Of a DNA stretch of 64,000 nucleotides, positions 18,112 through 26,432 are shown piece by piece. The first letter of the stretch is position 1. Each line of letters starts with the position of its first letter. Below the pieces are notes generated by a model. It had not been told where the DNA came from, made no database searches, and saw only the letters and a list, made by a program, of their open reading frames with translations. The position numbers and the translations under genes were made by a program. This stretch comes from Blautia sp. BIOML-A1 (GTDB lineage Bacteria; Bacillota; Clostridia; Lachnospirales; Lachnospiraceae), in the NCBI RefSeq assembly GCF_009883055.1, contig NZ_WWVR01000007.1, forward strand, positions 1 to 64,000, given 5' to 3'.

Positions 18112-18967
18112 GTTCTTGAACCTCCTCAATAATTTTCTTTGGGGTGGACGCCCCTGCTGTAATACCTACACAACTACTGCGATGGAACATTTCAGAATCC
18201 AAGTCTACAGGTGTTTGTATATAGTAAGTATTTCCACATTCCTCTTTGCATATTTCAAACAGCTTTTGAGTATTGGAACTATGTCTGCCACCGATGACAA
18301 GCATAGTGTCTACCTCTCCGGCTATGTTTTTTGCTTCTTTCTGCCGTTCTTCAGTAGCATTACAAATAGTGTTTAAAATATTGCTAATATTTAAAACATT
18401 ATTATAATACCTCTTTTCGCAAAGAATTTCAACTAATTCTTTAAATTTGTTGTAATTAAATGTCGTCTGTGATACGATGCACGCCTCCATATCCGGATCG
18501 GGAATCATATTTTCAACATCTTCTCTGTTCTTGAGAACCCTGTAAGGACCATGACACCATCCGCAGATTCCCTGAACCTCCGGATGCTTCGGATCACCAA
18601 AAATAAAAATCTGTCTGCCTGCAAGGCTTTCCTTCTCGACGATCCTGTGTATCTTCAGAACGAAAGGACAGGTAACATCCACATACTCAAGATTGTTTTC
18701 TTTGAGTTTCTGATAAATATCTCTCCCTACTCCATGGGACCGGATCACAACCGTACCGTCCCTGATCTGATCCAGTTCTTCTGCCTGAATCACCTGAACG
18801 CCCCTGGATTCCAGATCAGATACAACCTCTTCATTGTGGATGATCGGGCCCAGAGTATAGATCGGAGAAACTCCCTCTTCGATCAGCTGATAGACTTTAT
18901 CGACCGCACGTTTGACCCCAAAGCAGAATCCGGCAGTTTTGGCTACTTTTACCTTCATACTCCTCAT
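18092..18967 (-). CDS. ispH: 4-hydroxy-3-methylbut-2-enyl diphosphate reductase
   Basis: A 291-aa iron-sulfur enzyme, last step of the MEP isoprenoid pathway, making IPP and DMAPP. The three cluster cysteines are present: GFCFGVKRAV (Cys15), VTCPFV and NTICNATEERQ. Substrate-binding HNEEVV, RSHGVG and GGRHSSNT are intact. The ATG at 18967 overlaps the cmk stop as ATGA; a second ATG at 18958 is possible. Iron-sulfur content fits an anaerobic host. It overlaps rpsA by 20 bases. Confidence 0.96.
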   Translation of the reverse strand: MRSMKVKVAKTAGFCFGVKRAVDKVYQLIEEGVSPIYTLGPIIHNEEVVSDLESRGVQVIQAEELDQIRDGTVVIRSHGVGRDIYQKLKENNLEYVDVTCPFVLKIHRIVEKESLAGRQIFIFGDPKHPEVQGICGWCHGPYRVLKNREDVENMIPDPDMEACIVSQTTFNYNKFKELVEILCEKRYYNNVLNISNILNTICNATEERQKEAKNIAGEVDTMLVIGGRHSSNTQKLFEICKEECGNTYYIQTPVDLDSEMFHRSSCVGITAGASTPKKIIEEVQEHVRIKF

Positions 18968-19641
18968 TCCTCTTCTGATACTTTTGTGTGATATACAGAA
19001 AGGATCTTCTCCACGGTCTCATCAATCGTAAGCTCTGAGGAATCCACAAGGACCGCATCCTTCGCCTGACAGAGCGGAGAAACCTCTCTGGTCATATCCC
19101 TGTGATCCCTCTCCTCGATGGTTTTCTGGATTTCTACAAGATTACAGTCCTCTCCTCTTTCCTGATATTCCAGATAACGGCGGCGTGCTCTGGTCAGAGA
19201 ACTTGCTGTAAGGTAAATTTTGACATCCGCATCCGGCAGAATGGTTGTTCCGATATCTCTCCCGTCCATGACGACACTCATGGCCCTTGCCAGCTTGCGC
19301 TGCAGATCCAGAAGCTTTGCCCTCACCCGCGGCACTGCTGAGCTTACGGAAGCCATCCCGCTTACTTCCTCCGTGCGAAGATAGTCATTTACATTTTCTC
19401 CGTCAAGAAGGACGATCTGCTCTCCGTTCTGATACTCAATAGAAATCTCCGCATTCTGACATGCTTCTCCGATCTCGTCCAGATTTTCCCGGTTTACGCC
19501 CTTTCTCAGAAGATAAAGTGCCATAGCCCGATACATGGCTCCTGTGTCCACGTATACAAACGAAAGCTCTTTTGCCACTTTTTTTGCTACCGTGCTTTTG
19601 CCCGCTCCTGCCGGACCGTCAATTGCAATATTGTGTACCAT
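18964..19641 (-). CDS. cmk: (d)CMP kinase
   Basis: A 225-aa nucleoside monophosphate kinase that phosphorylates CMP and dCMP. P-loop GPAGAGKST at residues 8-16, then VYVDTGAMYRA, DGRDIGTTILPDA and the lid region ARRRYLEYQERG are diagnostic. AGGAGG with 8-base spacing supports the ATG at 19641. The order cmk-ispH-rpsA is a conserved clostridial arrangement. A second, divergent kinase-like gene is at 52435. Confidence 0.96.
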   Translation of the reverse strand: MVHNIAIDGPAGAGKSTVAKKVAKELSFVYVDTGAMYRAMALYLLRKGVNRENLDEIGEACQNAEISIEYQNGEQIVLLDGENVNDYLRTEEVSGMASVSSAVPRVRAKLLDLQRKLARAMSVVMDGRDIGTTILPDADVKIYLTASSLTRARRRYLEYQERGEDCNLVEIQKTIEERDHRDMTREVSPLCQAKDAVLVDSSELTIDETVEKILSVYHTKVSEEE

Positions 19642-19668
19642 TTATTTCATCCTCCTGCTTATTTCTTT

Positions 19669-19686
19669 GTTACTGTTCGCAGTAAC
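19669..19686. repeat. Hairpin resembling a deletion derivative of the mobile-element end
   Basis: GTTACTGTTCGCAGTAAC is a perfect 7-base-arm palindrome with a TTCG loop. It matches the outer bases of the 27718 element's right end joined to the inner copy, with the middle missing. It supplies the last codons and the TAA stop of the BaiN-like gene. Confidence 0.45.
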
Positions 19687-20923
19687 TCTTTTCACTTATA
19701 TCCATAGCAGCAAGATATGCGGTGGACCATGCAATCTGAAGATTATAGCCCCCTGTTACTGCATCAAGATCAAGAACTTCTCCTGTAAAATACAGGTTTT
19801 TGATTTTTTTGGATTCCATGCTTCCCGGATTGATATCCCTGACAGAGACTCCACCCTGTGTAATGACTGCTTCTTTAAATTCGCCCGGCTCTGTGATCGT
19901 AAACGGAAAATTCTTGACTGTCATGCCGAAAGCAAGTCTCTCTTCTCTGGATATCTCATGGATCACTTTATCCCCTGGTATTCCGCCGATTTCAAGCATT
20001 ACCGGTGTCAGAGAAGAAGGAAACAGGACTCCTATCACATTTTTGAACTGTTTATTCTTACCATTTTCAAATTCTCTCAGGATCCTCTCATCCAGCTGTT
20101 CCAGAGAAAGTGCCGGCTTAAGGTCAATAAACGCAGTCAGTTCTTCTCCCTTGACCAGATATTTGCCAAGTCTGGCACTGGCACTTAAGATCAGAGGACC
20201 TGTAACACCGGTATGTGTAAACATCATCTCCCCGAAATCCCGATAAAGAATCTTCTTGCCGCGTCTGACGGTAAGTTCCACATTCTTAAGAGAAAGACCT
20301 GTCATCCTCGGAATGTAATCTTCTCTGGTCTTAAGCGGAACCAGGGATGGAATACAGTCTGTCACCTGATGCCCGGTTTCTCTGGCAAAACGGTATCCGT
20401 CTCCTGTGGATCCCGTCGTTGGATAAGACAGACCACCTGTCGCGACAACTACAGCGTCTGCGCGCTTTATTTCACCATCTGCAAGAGAAACTCCCACAGC
20501 AGCACCGTCCTGCGTCAGAATCTCTCTGACCTCGCTTCTGAATCTGACATGAACACCATACTTCTTCATCAGACGTTCCAGACCACGGATGATATCTGAT
20601 GAGCGGTCAGATTCCGGAAATACACGGTTTCCTCTCTCCGTCTTAAGCGGTACCCCCGCTTCTTCAAGGAGAGCCATCATATCCTGACTGTTAAAAGTAT
20701 AAAATGCACTGTACAGAAACTTGCTGTTCGTCATGACTGCCCGGAGCAGTTCTTCAACCTCACAGTTATTTGTAACATTGCATCTCCCTTTTCCTGTAAT
20801 ATAGAGTTTTTTTCCCAGCTTTTCATTCTTTTCAAACAGAAAAACCTCACAGCCGTTTCTGGCGGCAATAATACTGCACAGCATACCTGCTGCTCCGCCT
20901 CCGACAATTATCACTTTATTCAT
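19670..20923 (-). CDS. BaiN/HI0933-family FAD-dependent oxidoreductase
   Basis: A 417-aa flavoprotein. The N-terminal Rossmann motif GGGAAGMLCSIIAARNG is followed by the family signature KLYITGKGRCNVTN; a second dinucleotide motif reads DAVVVATGGLSYPTTGSTGD, and the C-terminal FAD loop reads NLYFTGEVLDLDAVTGGYNL. Some relatives (BaiN) act on bile acid intermediates, but most of this widespread family has no assigned substrate, so no bile-acid role is claimed. It precedes cmk by 28 bases. Its last residues SYCEQ are encoded in the hairpin at 19669-19686. Confidence 0.88.
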   Translation of the reverse strand: MNKVIIVGGGAAGMLCSIIAARNGCEVFLFEKNEKLGKKLYITGKGRCNVTNNCEVEELLRAVMTNSKFLYSAFYTFNSQDMMALLEEAGVPLKTERGNRVFPESDRSSDIIRGLERLMKKYGVHVRFRSEVREILTQDGAAVGVSLADGEIKRADAVVVATGGLSYPTTGSTGDGYRFARETGHQVTDCIPSLVPLKTREDYIPRMTGLSLKNVELTVRRGKKILYRDFGEMMFTHTGVTGPLILSASARLGKYLVKGEELTAFIDLKPALSLEQLDERILREFENGKNKQFKNVIGVLFPSSLTPVMLEIGGIPGDKVIHEISREERLAFGMTVKNFPFTITEPGEFKEAVITQGGVSVRDINPGSMESKKIKNLYFTGEVLDLDAVTGGYNLQIAWSTAYLAAMDISEKSYCEQ

Positions 20924-20945
20924 GGAAATCCTTTCTTTTTTGCAA

Positions 20946-20977
20946 GCAAGCCCGTCAGAAAAATCTGGCGGGCCTGC
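20946..20977 (-). terminator. Stem-loop between the oadA-like and BaiN-like genes
   Basis: Fourteen-base arms GCAAGCCCGTCAGA and TCTGGCGGGCCTGC with one mismatch and one wobble around an AAAA loop. It lacks a T-run on either strand. It may be a weak terminator for the decarboxylase operon or a leader structure. Confidence 0.45.
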
Positions 20978-21025
20978 TTTCCTGTATCAGAATCCTATCC
21001 AAAACAGGGACTTCTTTATATTTTT

Positions 21026-22438
21026 TTAGACCGGATATGCTCCGTTTTCTGTATCTGCAGCTTTTTCGTCTACTTTCTTCTCCTGAGCCTGACGGTATTT
21101 GAAGAAATCAGTAGCAACCTGCGGGAACAGTGCATAGGACAGAACGTCCTCATCCTGCTCTTTGTAAGCAGACATTTCTGTTTCCAGCTTATCCAGCTCG
21201 TTGTCGAGAAGGTCTGCCGGACGACAGGTAATCGGTTTTGCATCGCCGATGCACTTCTTCTGTACTTCCTGGTTGAACGGTTTTACGGTTGCTCCGTATT
21301 TTCCTAACAGGATGTCTTTTGTTTCTTTTGTTACCATCTTGTATCTCTCGCCCATAAGTACGTTAAATACAGCCTGTGTACCAACGATCTGGGAAGACGG
21401 AGTTACGAGCGGCGGCTCACCAAGGTCTTTACGAACCTTCGGAACTTCCTCAAGAACATCATAGAATTTATCTTCTGCATGCTGTTCTTTCAGCTGTGAT
21501 GTCAGGTTGGAAAGCATTCCGCCCGGTACCTGATACAGAAGAGTCTTGATATTAACGCCAAGGTTCTTCGGATTCAGAAGGCCACTGTCCAGAGCTTCAT
21601 CACGGATCGGACGGAAGTAATCAGCGATCTCAGCAAGGAGTTTCTGATCAAATCCTGTGTCATATGGTGTACCCTTGAAGGTTTCTACCATAACCTCTGT
21701 TGCAGGCTGGGAAGTTCCCAGAGCGAACGGAGACATTGCAGTGTCGATGATGTCAACGCCTGCCTCTACTGCCTTGAGGTATGTCATGGAAGCAACACCG
21801 GATGTGTAATGTGTATGAAGGTCGATCGGGATGCTTACAGCATCTTTGAGTGCTCCTACAAGCTCAGTTGCTTTGTAAGGAAGCAGAAGACCTGCCATAT
21901 CTTTGATACAGATAGAATCTGCACCCATCTCTTCGATGTGTTTTGCGATGTTTACCCAGTACTCAAGAGTATATGCATCGCCTAAAGTGTAGGAAAGAGC
22001 AACCTGTGCGTGTGCTTTTTCTTTGTTTGCAGCCTTTACAGCTGTCTGAAGGTTACGCATATCATTGAGACAGTCAAAAATACGGATGATGTCGATTCCG
22101 TTTGCTGCGGATTTCTGTACGAAATATTCTACTACATCATCTGCGTACGGACGGTATCCAAGGATGTTCTGTCCACGGAAGAGCATCTGAAGTTTGGTGT
22201 TTTTGAAGCCGTCACGTAATTTACGAAGTCTTTCCCACGGATCTTCCTTGAGGAAACGAAGGGAAGCGTCAAAAGTAGCTCCACCCCAGCACTCTACTGC
22301 ATGGTAGCCGACTTTATCCATTTTATCTACGATTGGAAGCATCTGTTCTGTGGTCAGTCTGGTTGCAATCAGAGACTGATGTGCATCACGGAGAACAGTT
22401 TCCACAATTTTTACAGGTTTTTTTTCTAATTCAGCCAT
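21026..22438 (-). CDS. oadA: Oxaloacetate decarboxylase alpha / pyruvate carboxyltransferase subunit
   Basis: A 470-aa carboxyltransferase of the OadA/PycB/5S family, moving CO2 between oxaloacetate or pyruvate and biotin. Metal and substrate residues are visible: TVLRDAHQSLIATR at the start, FRGQNILGYR, the lysine in CIKDMAGLL and the HxH in DLHTHYTSG. It stops short of the C-terminal biotinyl domain found in many OadA proteins, so it relies on the separate carrier encoded at 23639-24007. It is the last gene of a five-gene operon with the beta pump. Confidence 0.93.
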   Translation of the reverse strand: MAELEKKPVKIVETVLRDAHQSLIATRLTTEQMLPIVDKMDKVGYHAVECWGGATFDASLRFLKEDPWERLRKLRDGFKNTKLQMLFRGQNILGYRPYADDVVEYFVQKSAANGIDIIRIFDCLNDMRNLQTAVKAANKEKAHAQVALSYTLGDAYTLEYWVNIAKHIEEMGADSICIKDMAGLLLPYKATELVGALKDAVSIPIDLHTHYTSGVASMTYLKAVEAGVDIIDTAMSPFALGTSQPATEVMVETFKGTPYDTGFDQKLLAEIADYFRPIRDEALDSGLLNPKNLGVNIKTLLYQVPGGMLSNLTSQLKEQHAEDKFYDVLEEVPKVRKDLGEPPLVTPSSQIVGTQAVFNVLMGERYKMVTKETKDILLGKYGATVKPFNQEVQKKCIGDAKPITCRPADLLDNELDKLETEMSAYKEQDEDVLSYALFPQVATDFFKYRQAQEKKVDEKAADTENGAYPV

Positions 22439-22473
22439 TATGTTTTCTCCTTGTATTTATTAAGTACTCTAGA

Positions 22474-23622
22474 TCAGACTCCAAAGATAGCCATGAAGGT
22501 TCCAGCTGCAACGGCTGTTCCGATTACACCGGCTACGTTCGGTCCCATCGCATGCATCAGAAGGAAGTTTGTAGGATCCGCTTCTGCACCGACTTTCTGA
22601 GAAACACGGGCAGCCATAGGAACCGCAGATACACCTGCCGAACCGATTAGAGGATTGATCTTTCCGCCTGACAGTTTACACATCAGTTTACCGAGCATAC
22701 ATCCGCCAAAGGTACCAAATGCAAACGCTACAAGACCAAGAACAACGATTTTCAGAGTGTCAATATTAAGGAATGCTTCTGCACTTGTGGAAGCACCTAC
22801 AGATGTACCAAGCAGGATAACTACGATGTACATCAGCGCGTTGGATGCTGTTTCTGTAAGCTGTTTAACAACGCCAGACTCACGGAAGAGGTTACCAAGC
22901 ATCAGCATACCTACCAGCGGAGCTGTTGTAGGAAGAATCAGGCACACAACGATGGTAATTACGATCGGGAAGAGAATCTTCTCGATTTTGGTTACAGGAC
23001 GAAGCTGATCCATTTTGATTTTACGTTCTTTCTCTGTAGTACAGAGTTTCATGATTGGCGGCTGAATGATCGGAACCAGTGACATATAAGAATATGCCGC
23101 CACCGCGATCGGTCCCATTAAAGTGGTCTGTCCAAGTTTTCCTGCAAGGAAAATGGAAGTAGGACCATCTGCTCCACCGATGATGGAGATTGCTGCTGCT
23201 GCCTTTCCGTTGAATCCAAGGAAGATTGCAAGGAAGTATGCAACATAGATACCAAGCTGTGCAGCTGCTCCAAGAAGGAAACTCTTCGGATTGGCAATCA
23301 GCGGACCAAAGTCTGTCATCGCACCAACGCCCATAAAGATCAGGGACGGAAGAATACTCCACTCATCAAGGATATAGAAGTAATGCAGAAGACCACCAAC
23401 ACCATTGGACATGTCTTCCGGATTTGCCATAATATCCGGGTAGATATTTACCAGGAGCATACCAAAAGCGATCGGAACCAGAAGAAGCGGCTCAAAACCT
23501 TTTTTGATAGCAAGGAATAAGAATACACACGCCACCGCGATCATCAGATAGTTTCCCCATGTCAGGTTAAAAAATGCCGTCTGATGAATCAGGTTGGACA
23601 GGGTTTCTGTTACATAAGACAT
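22474..23622 (-). CDS. Sodium-translocating decarboxylase beta subunit
   Basis: A 382-aa polytopic membrane protein, the OadB/MmdB/GcdB family, which decarboxylates carboxybiotin and exports Na+. The family Na+-site motif IIGGADGPTSIFLAGKL is intact, as are the C-terminal helices NPLIGSAGVSAVPMAARV and LLMHAMGPNVAGVIGTA. It lies between the biotin carrier and oadA genes with gaps of 16 and 35 bases. The subunit is shared by oxaloacetate-, methylmalonyl-CoA- and glutaconyl-CoA-type pumps, so it does not identify the substrate. Confidence 0.95.
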   Translation of the reverse strand: MSYVTETLSNLIHQTAFFNLTWGNYLMIAVACVFLFLAIKKGFEPLLLVPIAFGMLLVNIYPDIMANPEDMSNGVGGLLHYFYILDEWSILPSLIFMGVGAMTDFGPLIANPKSFLLGAAAQLGIYVAYFLAIFLGFNGKAAAAISIIGGADGPTSIFLAGKLGQTTLMGPIAVAAYSYMSLVPIIQPPIMKLCTTEKERKIKMDQLRPVTKIEKILFPIVITIVVCLILPTTAPLVGMLMLGNLFRESGVVKQLTETASNALMYIVVILLGTSVGASTSAEAFLNIDTLKIVVLGLVAFAFGTFGGCMLGKLMCKLSGGKINPLIGSAGVSAVPMAARVSQKVGAEADPTNFLLMHAMGPNVAGVIGTAVAAGTFMAIFGV

Positions 23623-23638
23623 TTGATTACCTCCCGTC

Positions 23639-24007
23639 CTAGTTCATTGTAGCCAGAGTATCTCCGTTTTCTACGGATGCGCCTTCGGATGTATCGATGC
23701 TGGCTACAGTACCATCCTGAGGAGCAACAACCGGGATTTCCATCTTCATGGATTCCAGGATCACGATGTTGTCTCCTGCTTTTACTGCCTGTCCTGCGGA
23801 AGCTACGACTTTGAGGACTTTACCTGGTACAGAAGCAGTAACTTTCACTGCACCTGCTCCTGCTGCCGGTGCTGCTGCCTTAGGAGCTGCTTTCGGTGCT
23901 GCCTTCGGTGCTGCTACAGGTGCTGCTGCCGGTGTGCTTACGCTTCCTGTTTCTTCTACAGTAACTTCATATGCTGTTCCGTTTACGGTGATTGTATAGC
24001 TTTTCAT
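23639..24007 (-). CDS. Biotin carrier protein of the decarboxylase
   Basis: A 122-aa biotin/lipoyl-attachment protein. An N-terminal domain (MKSYTITVNGTAYEVTVEE) is joined by an Ala-Pro-Lys linker (about residues 32-50, APKAAPKAAPKAA) to a biotinyl domain. The biotinylated lysine is in ESMKMEIP. ATG at 24007 has TAGGAGG upstream; a longer frame to 24031 is rejected. The flexible linker lets the biotin reach two carboxyltransferases and the membrane pump. Confidence 0.94.
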   Translation of the reverse strand: MKSYTITVNGTAYEVTVEETGSVSTPAAAPVAAPKAAPKAAPKAAAPAAGAGAVKVTASVPGKVLKVVASAGQAVKAGDNIVILESMKMEIPVVAPQDGTVASIDTSEGASVENGDTLATMN

Positions 24008-24031
24008 TTTTAATCCTCCTAAAATTGTCAA

Positions 24032-24775
24032 TTACCTTTTTTTACGGTTGATCTTACGAATGGAGCGTACAACAAATCCGTCTGTTGTAGTTCCCTCTGA
24101 TGCCGCGATTGCCGCTGCAATTACAGCGATCAGTTCTGAATCATCAGCTTCCTCCTGTACAGGTACTGCCACAGGAACCGGCGCCGGTGCCGGAGTTTCT
24201 TCTTTCTTCTTCTTAACCTGCTGTGCCCCGGATCCCGGAACAAATTTAAACAGGGAAATAAGGAAGATCAGGAATATAAGGATCACAAATACAGTACCAA
24301 GTCCCATGAGAGTATTCAGTGCTGCATTCTTCATGGTTGTCGCAAAAGAATACTTAACATCAACGGTCAGGGAAGTAGGGTTCATTTTTTTGTCGATTAC
24401 GTAGACAAAGTCTGCGTCTTCTTTTTCGAATTCGACCTCAACAGTAGCAGTGTATTCCTTATCCTTATCGTCATACTCTACTTCTACTGTGTCACCGATC
24501 TCCTTCAGGTCACCTACTTCTTTCTTAACACCACTCCAGGCTGTCATCGCATTTACAACAAATTCATTATCTTCTTCCAGGTACTGCTCGATCTCAGCAT
24601 CTGACAAGCCGATAATTTCATCTGTTACTGCTCCAACATAAGCTTCAACCTGAGTCTTAACATTATCATCCATCTCACCGTCTGCCCAGACAAGAGCTGT
24701 GCCTGAGAACATCAGAGATGCGGCACACGCAAACGCAGCACAGGTAGTGGATGCTTTCTTTAACATCTGATTCAT
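24032..24775 (-). CDS. OadG-like membrane subunit with extracytoplasmic domain
   Basis: A 247-aa protein starting MNQMLKKAST with a signal-like hydrophobic segment (about 8-30), an acidic extracytoplasmic domain of about 110 residues, one membrane helix (about 146-172, MGLGTVFVILIFLIFLISLF) and a Pro-rich, then basic, cytoplasmic tail ending IRKINRKKR. The C-terminal half resembles OadG/MmdD, which holds carboxyltransferase and pump together. The large extracytoplasmic part is unlike the short gamma subunit of Klebsiella. It lies between the carrier and carboxyltransferase genes. Confidence 0.8.
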   Translation of the reverse strand: MNQMLKKASTTCAAFACAASLMFSGTALVWADGEMDDNVKTQVEAYVGAVTDEIIGLSDAEIEQYLEEDNEFVVNAMTAWSGVKKEVGDLKEIGDTVEVEYDDKDKEYTATVEVEFEKEDADFVYVIDKKMNPTSLTVDVKYSFATTMKNAALNTLMGLGTVFVILIFLIFLISLFKFVPGSGAQQVKKKKEETPAPAPVPVAVPVQEEADDSELIAVIAAAIAASEGTTTDGFVVRSIRKINRKKR

Positions 24776-24788
24776 ATGCTCACCTCGC

Positions 24789-26225
24789 TTAGACTGTGCC
24801 ATGTTTCTTAGCTGGACGGTCTTCTCTCTTTGTGAACAGCATTTCAAATGCTCCGATCACGTATTTACGTGTATCAGCCGGAGCGATCACAGTATCTACA
24901 TAACCTCTTGCTGCTGCGGACTCTACGTTAGACTGCAGTGCTCTGTACTCAGCTGCCTTCTCATTCAGGACAGAAGCCTCTGATCCCGGATACATGATCT
25001 TGGCTGCCATGGAGGCATCCATCATACCGATTTCTGCATTCTCCCATGCATAAACAAAATCTGCTCCTACAGATTTGCTGTTCATAGCCACATAAGCAGT
25101 TCCGTATGCCTTGCCGATGATCACATTAACCTTCGGTACAGTTGCGGATGCAAATGCGTGAACAAGTTCTCCGACAGCTTTTGCCATTACCTTTTCGCTG
25201 CATACGGTTGCATTGAATCCGGTTACATTTGTAAGAGTCAGCACCGGAATTTCAAAAGCATCACAGAATTTAACAAATCCGGCAGCTTTTCTTGCACCTC
25301 TTGCAGAAAGAGTTCCATCGAATTCTTCTGCCTTCTTGCCTTCTGCATCGTAAACTTCTGTTCTGTTGGCTACTGCACCTACAGTCATTCCGTTTACACG
25401 AAGGAAACCGGTAACAACGTCTTTACCATAGTCTCTCTTTGTCTCAAAGAAAATTCCATTGTCTGCGATTCTGGAAAGTGCGAGGGATGTGTCTCCTGCA
25501 CATGCTGCGATATCTTCGCATGCACGGTTCAGATCATCTGTGCACTCTTCAAAAGAATCGTTGTCTTCGAAATTGGATGGAAGAAGTCCGATAAGCTGAC
25601 GGATTTCAGCAAGAATCTCTTCCTCTGATTCTACTGCATCGATAAGTCCAGTTTCTTTGCTCTGGAATTCTGCAGATGCTGTGTCGCATTTCTCTGTGTA
25701 GTTTCCATCCAGTGCATTCGGGCTGTTTACAAACATCTTGCCTTTCTTGGATTCGATGAATGTAAAGTCTGTCAGTGCCGGAACAACTGCCATTCCTCCG
25801 CCACAGGTACCAAATACAGCTGTGATCTGCGGGATCATTCCGGATGCCATTGTCTGTTTCAGATAAATTCCACCAAACGCTTCCAGTGCATCTGTTGCTT
25901 CCTGCAGACGCATTCCTGCACAGTCAACAAGACCGATCACCGGTGCGCCTGTCTTCATAGCCAGGTCATATAAAGCAGAAATCTTCTTTGCATGCATCTC
26001 GCCGACTGTTCCGTTCAGTACGGAAGCATCCTGGCTATATACATAGACAAGATTTCCGTCGATCACACCATATCCGGTGATAACACCGTCTGAAGGCGCT
26101 TTTGTTTCAGCCATGTTAAAATCTGTGGATCTGGCTGTTACGCTTTTCCCGATTTCAACAAAACTGTTGGCGTCAAGCAAAGAATTTATTCTTGTGCCTG
26201 CTAAGCTTTGTGTTGCATTACTCAT
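24789..26225 (-). CDS. Acyl-CoA carboxyltransferase (MmdA/PccB-like)
   Basis: A 478-aa crotonase-fold carboxyltransferase, related to methylmalonyl-CoA decarboxylase alpha and the transcarboxylase 12S subunit. The N half carries SQDASVLNGTVGEMHAKKI and FGTCGGGMAVVPALTDF; the C half carries VTGFNATVCSEKVMAKAVG and GKAYGTAYVAMNSKSVGADF, both family signatures with oxyanion-hole glycines. It is shorter at the N-terminus than canonical 515-aa MmdA. GGAGGG precedes the ATG. As first gene of the operon it adds a CoA-ester half-reaction to the oadA-type half-reaction. Substrate (malonyl-, methylmalonyl- or glutaconyl-CoA) is not decided. Confidence 0.88.
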   Translation of the reverse strand: MSNATQSLAGTRINSLLDANSFVEIGKSVTARSTDFNMAETKAPSDGVITGYGVIDGNLVYVYSQDASVLNGTVGEMHAKKISALYDLAMKTGAPVIGLVDCAGMRLQEATDALEAFGGIYLKQTMASGMIPQITAVFGTCGGGMAVVPALTDFTFIESKKGKMFVNSPNALDGNYTEKCDTASAEFQSKETGLIDAVESEEEILAEIRQLIGLLPSNFEDNDSFEECTDDLNRACEDIAACAGDTSLALSRIADNGIFFETKRDYGKDVVTGFLRVNGMTVGAVANRTEVYDAEGKKAEEFDGTLSARGARKAAGFVKFCDAFEIPVLTLTNVTGFNATVCSEKVMAKAVGELVHAFASATVPKVNVIIGKAYGTAYVAMNSKSVGADFVYAWENAEIGMMDASMAAKIMYPGSEASVLNEKAAEYRALQSNVESAAARGYVDTVIAPADTRKYVIGAFEMLFTKREDRPAKKHGTV

Positions 26226-26389
26226 TCTCTTTTGCCCTCCATGTTTATAAAATTTTAAAATATAACCAAAATTTTAGCCGATTATAATTGTAACCTGTTT
26301 TCAATATTTTTTCAATACATTTCCGTTTTTTTGTTAATTTTTTAACTCCTAAATTTATTTTGCGACAATACAATTTTTTTGTATTTTAC

Positions 26390-26420
26390 AAAAAAAGCCC
26401 TCGCTGCCGCGAAAAGGCTC
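26390..26420 (-). terminator. Terminator after the first D,D-carboxypeptidase gene
   Basis: AGCC...GGCT outer pairing with an inner TCGC/GCGA stem, followed on the minus strand by seven T residues. It closes the 26.4-31.9 kb gene group. The gap to 26226 is AT-rich and includes ATTATA at 26281, a possible -10 of the decarboxylase operon, without a clear -35. Confidence 0.6.
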
Positions 26421-26432
26421 TTCCCTCTGCTC

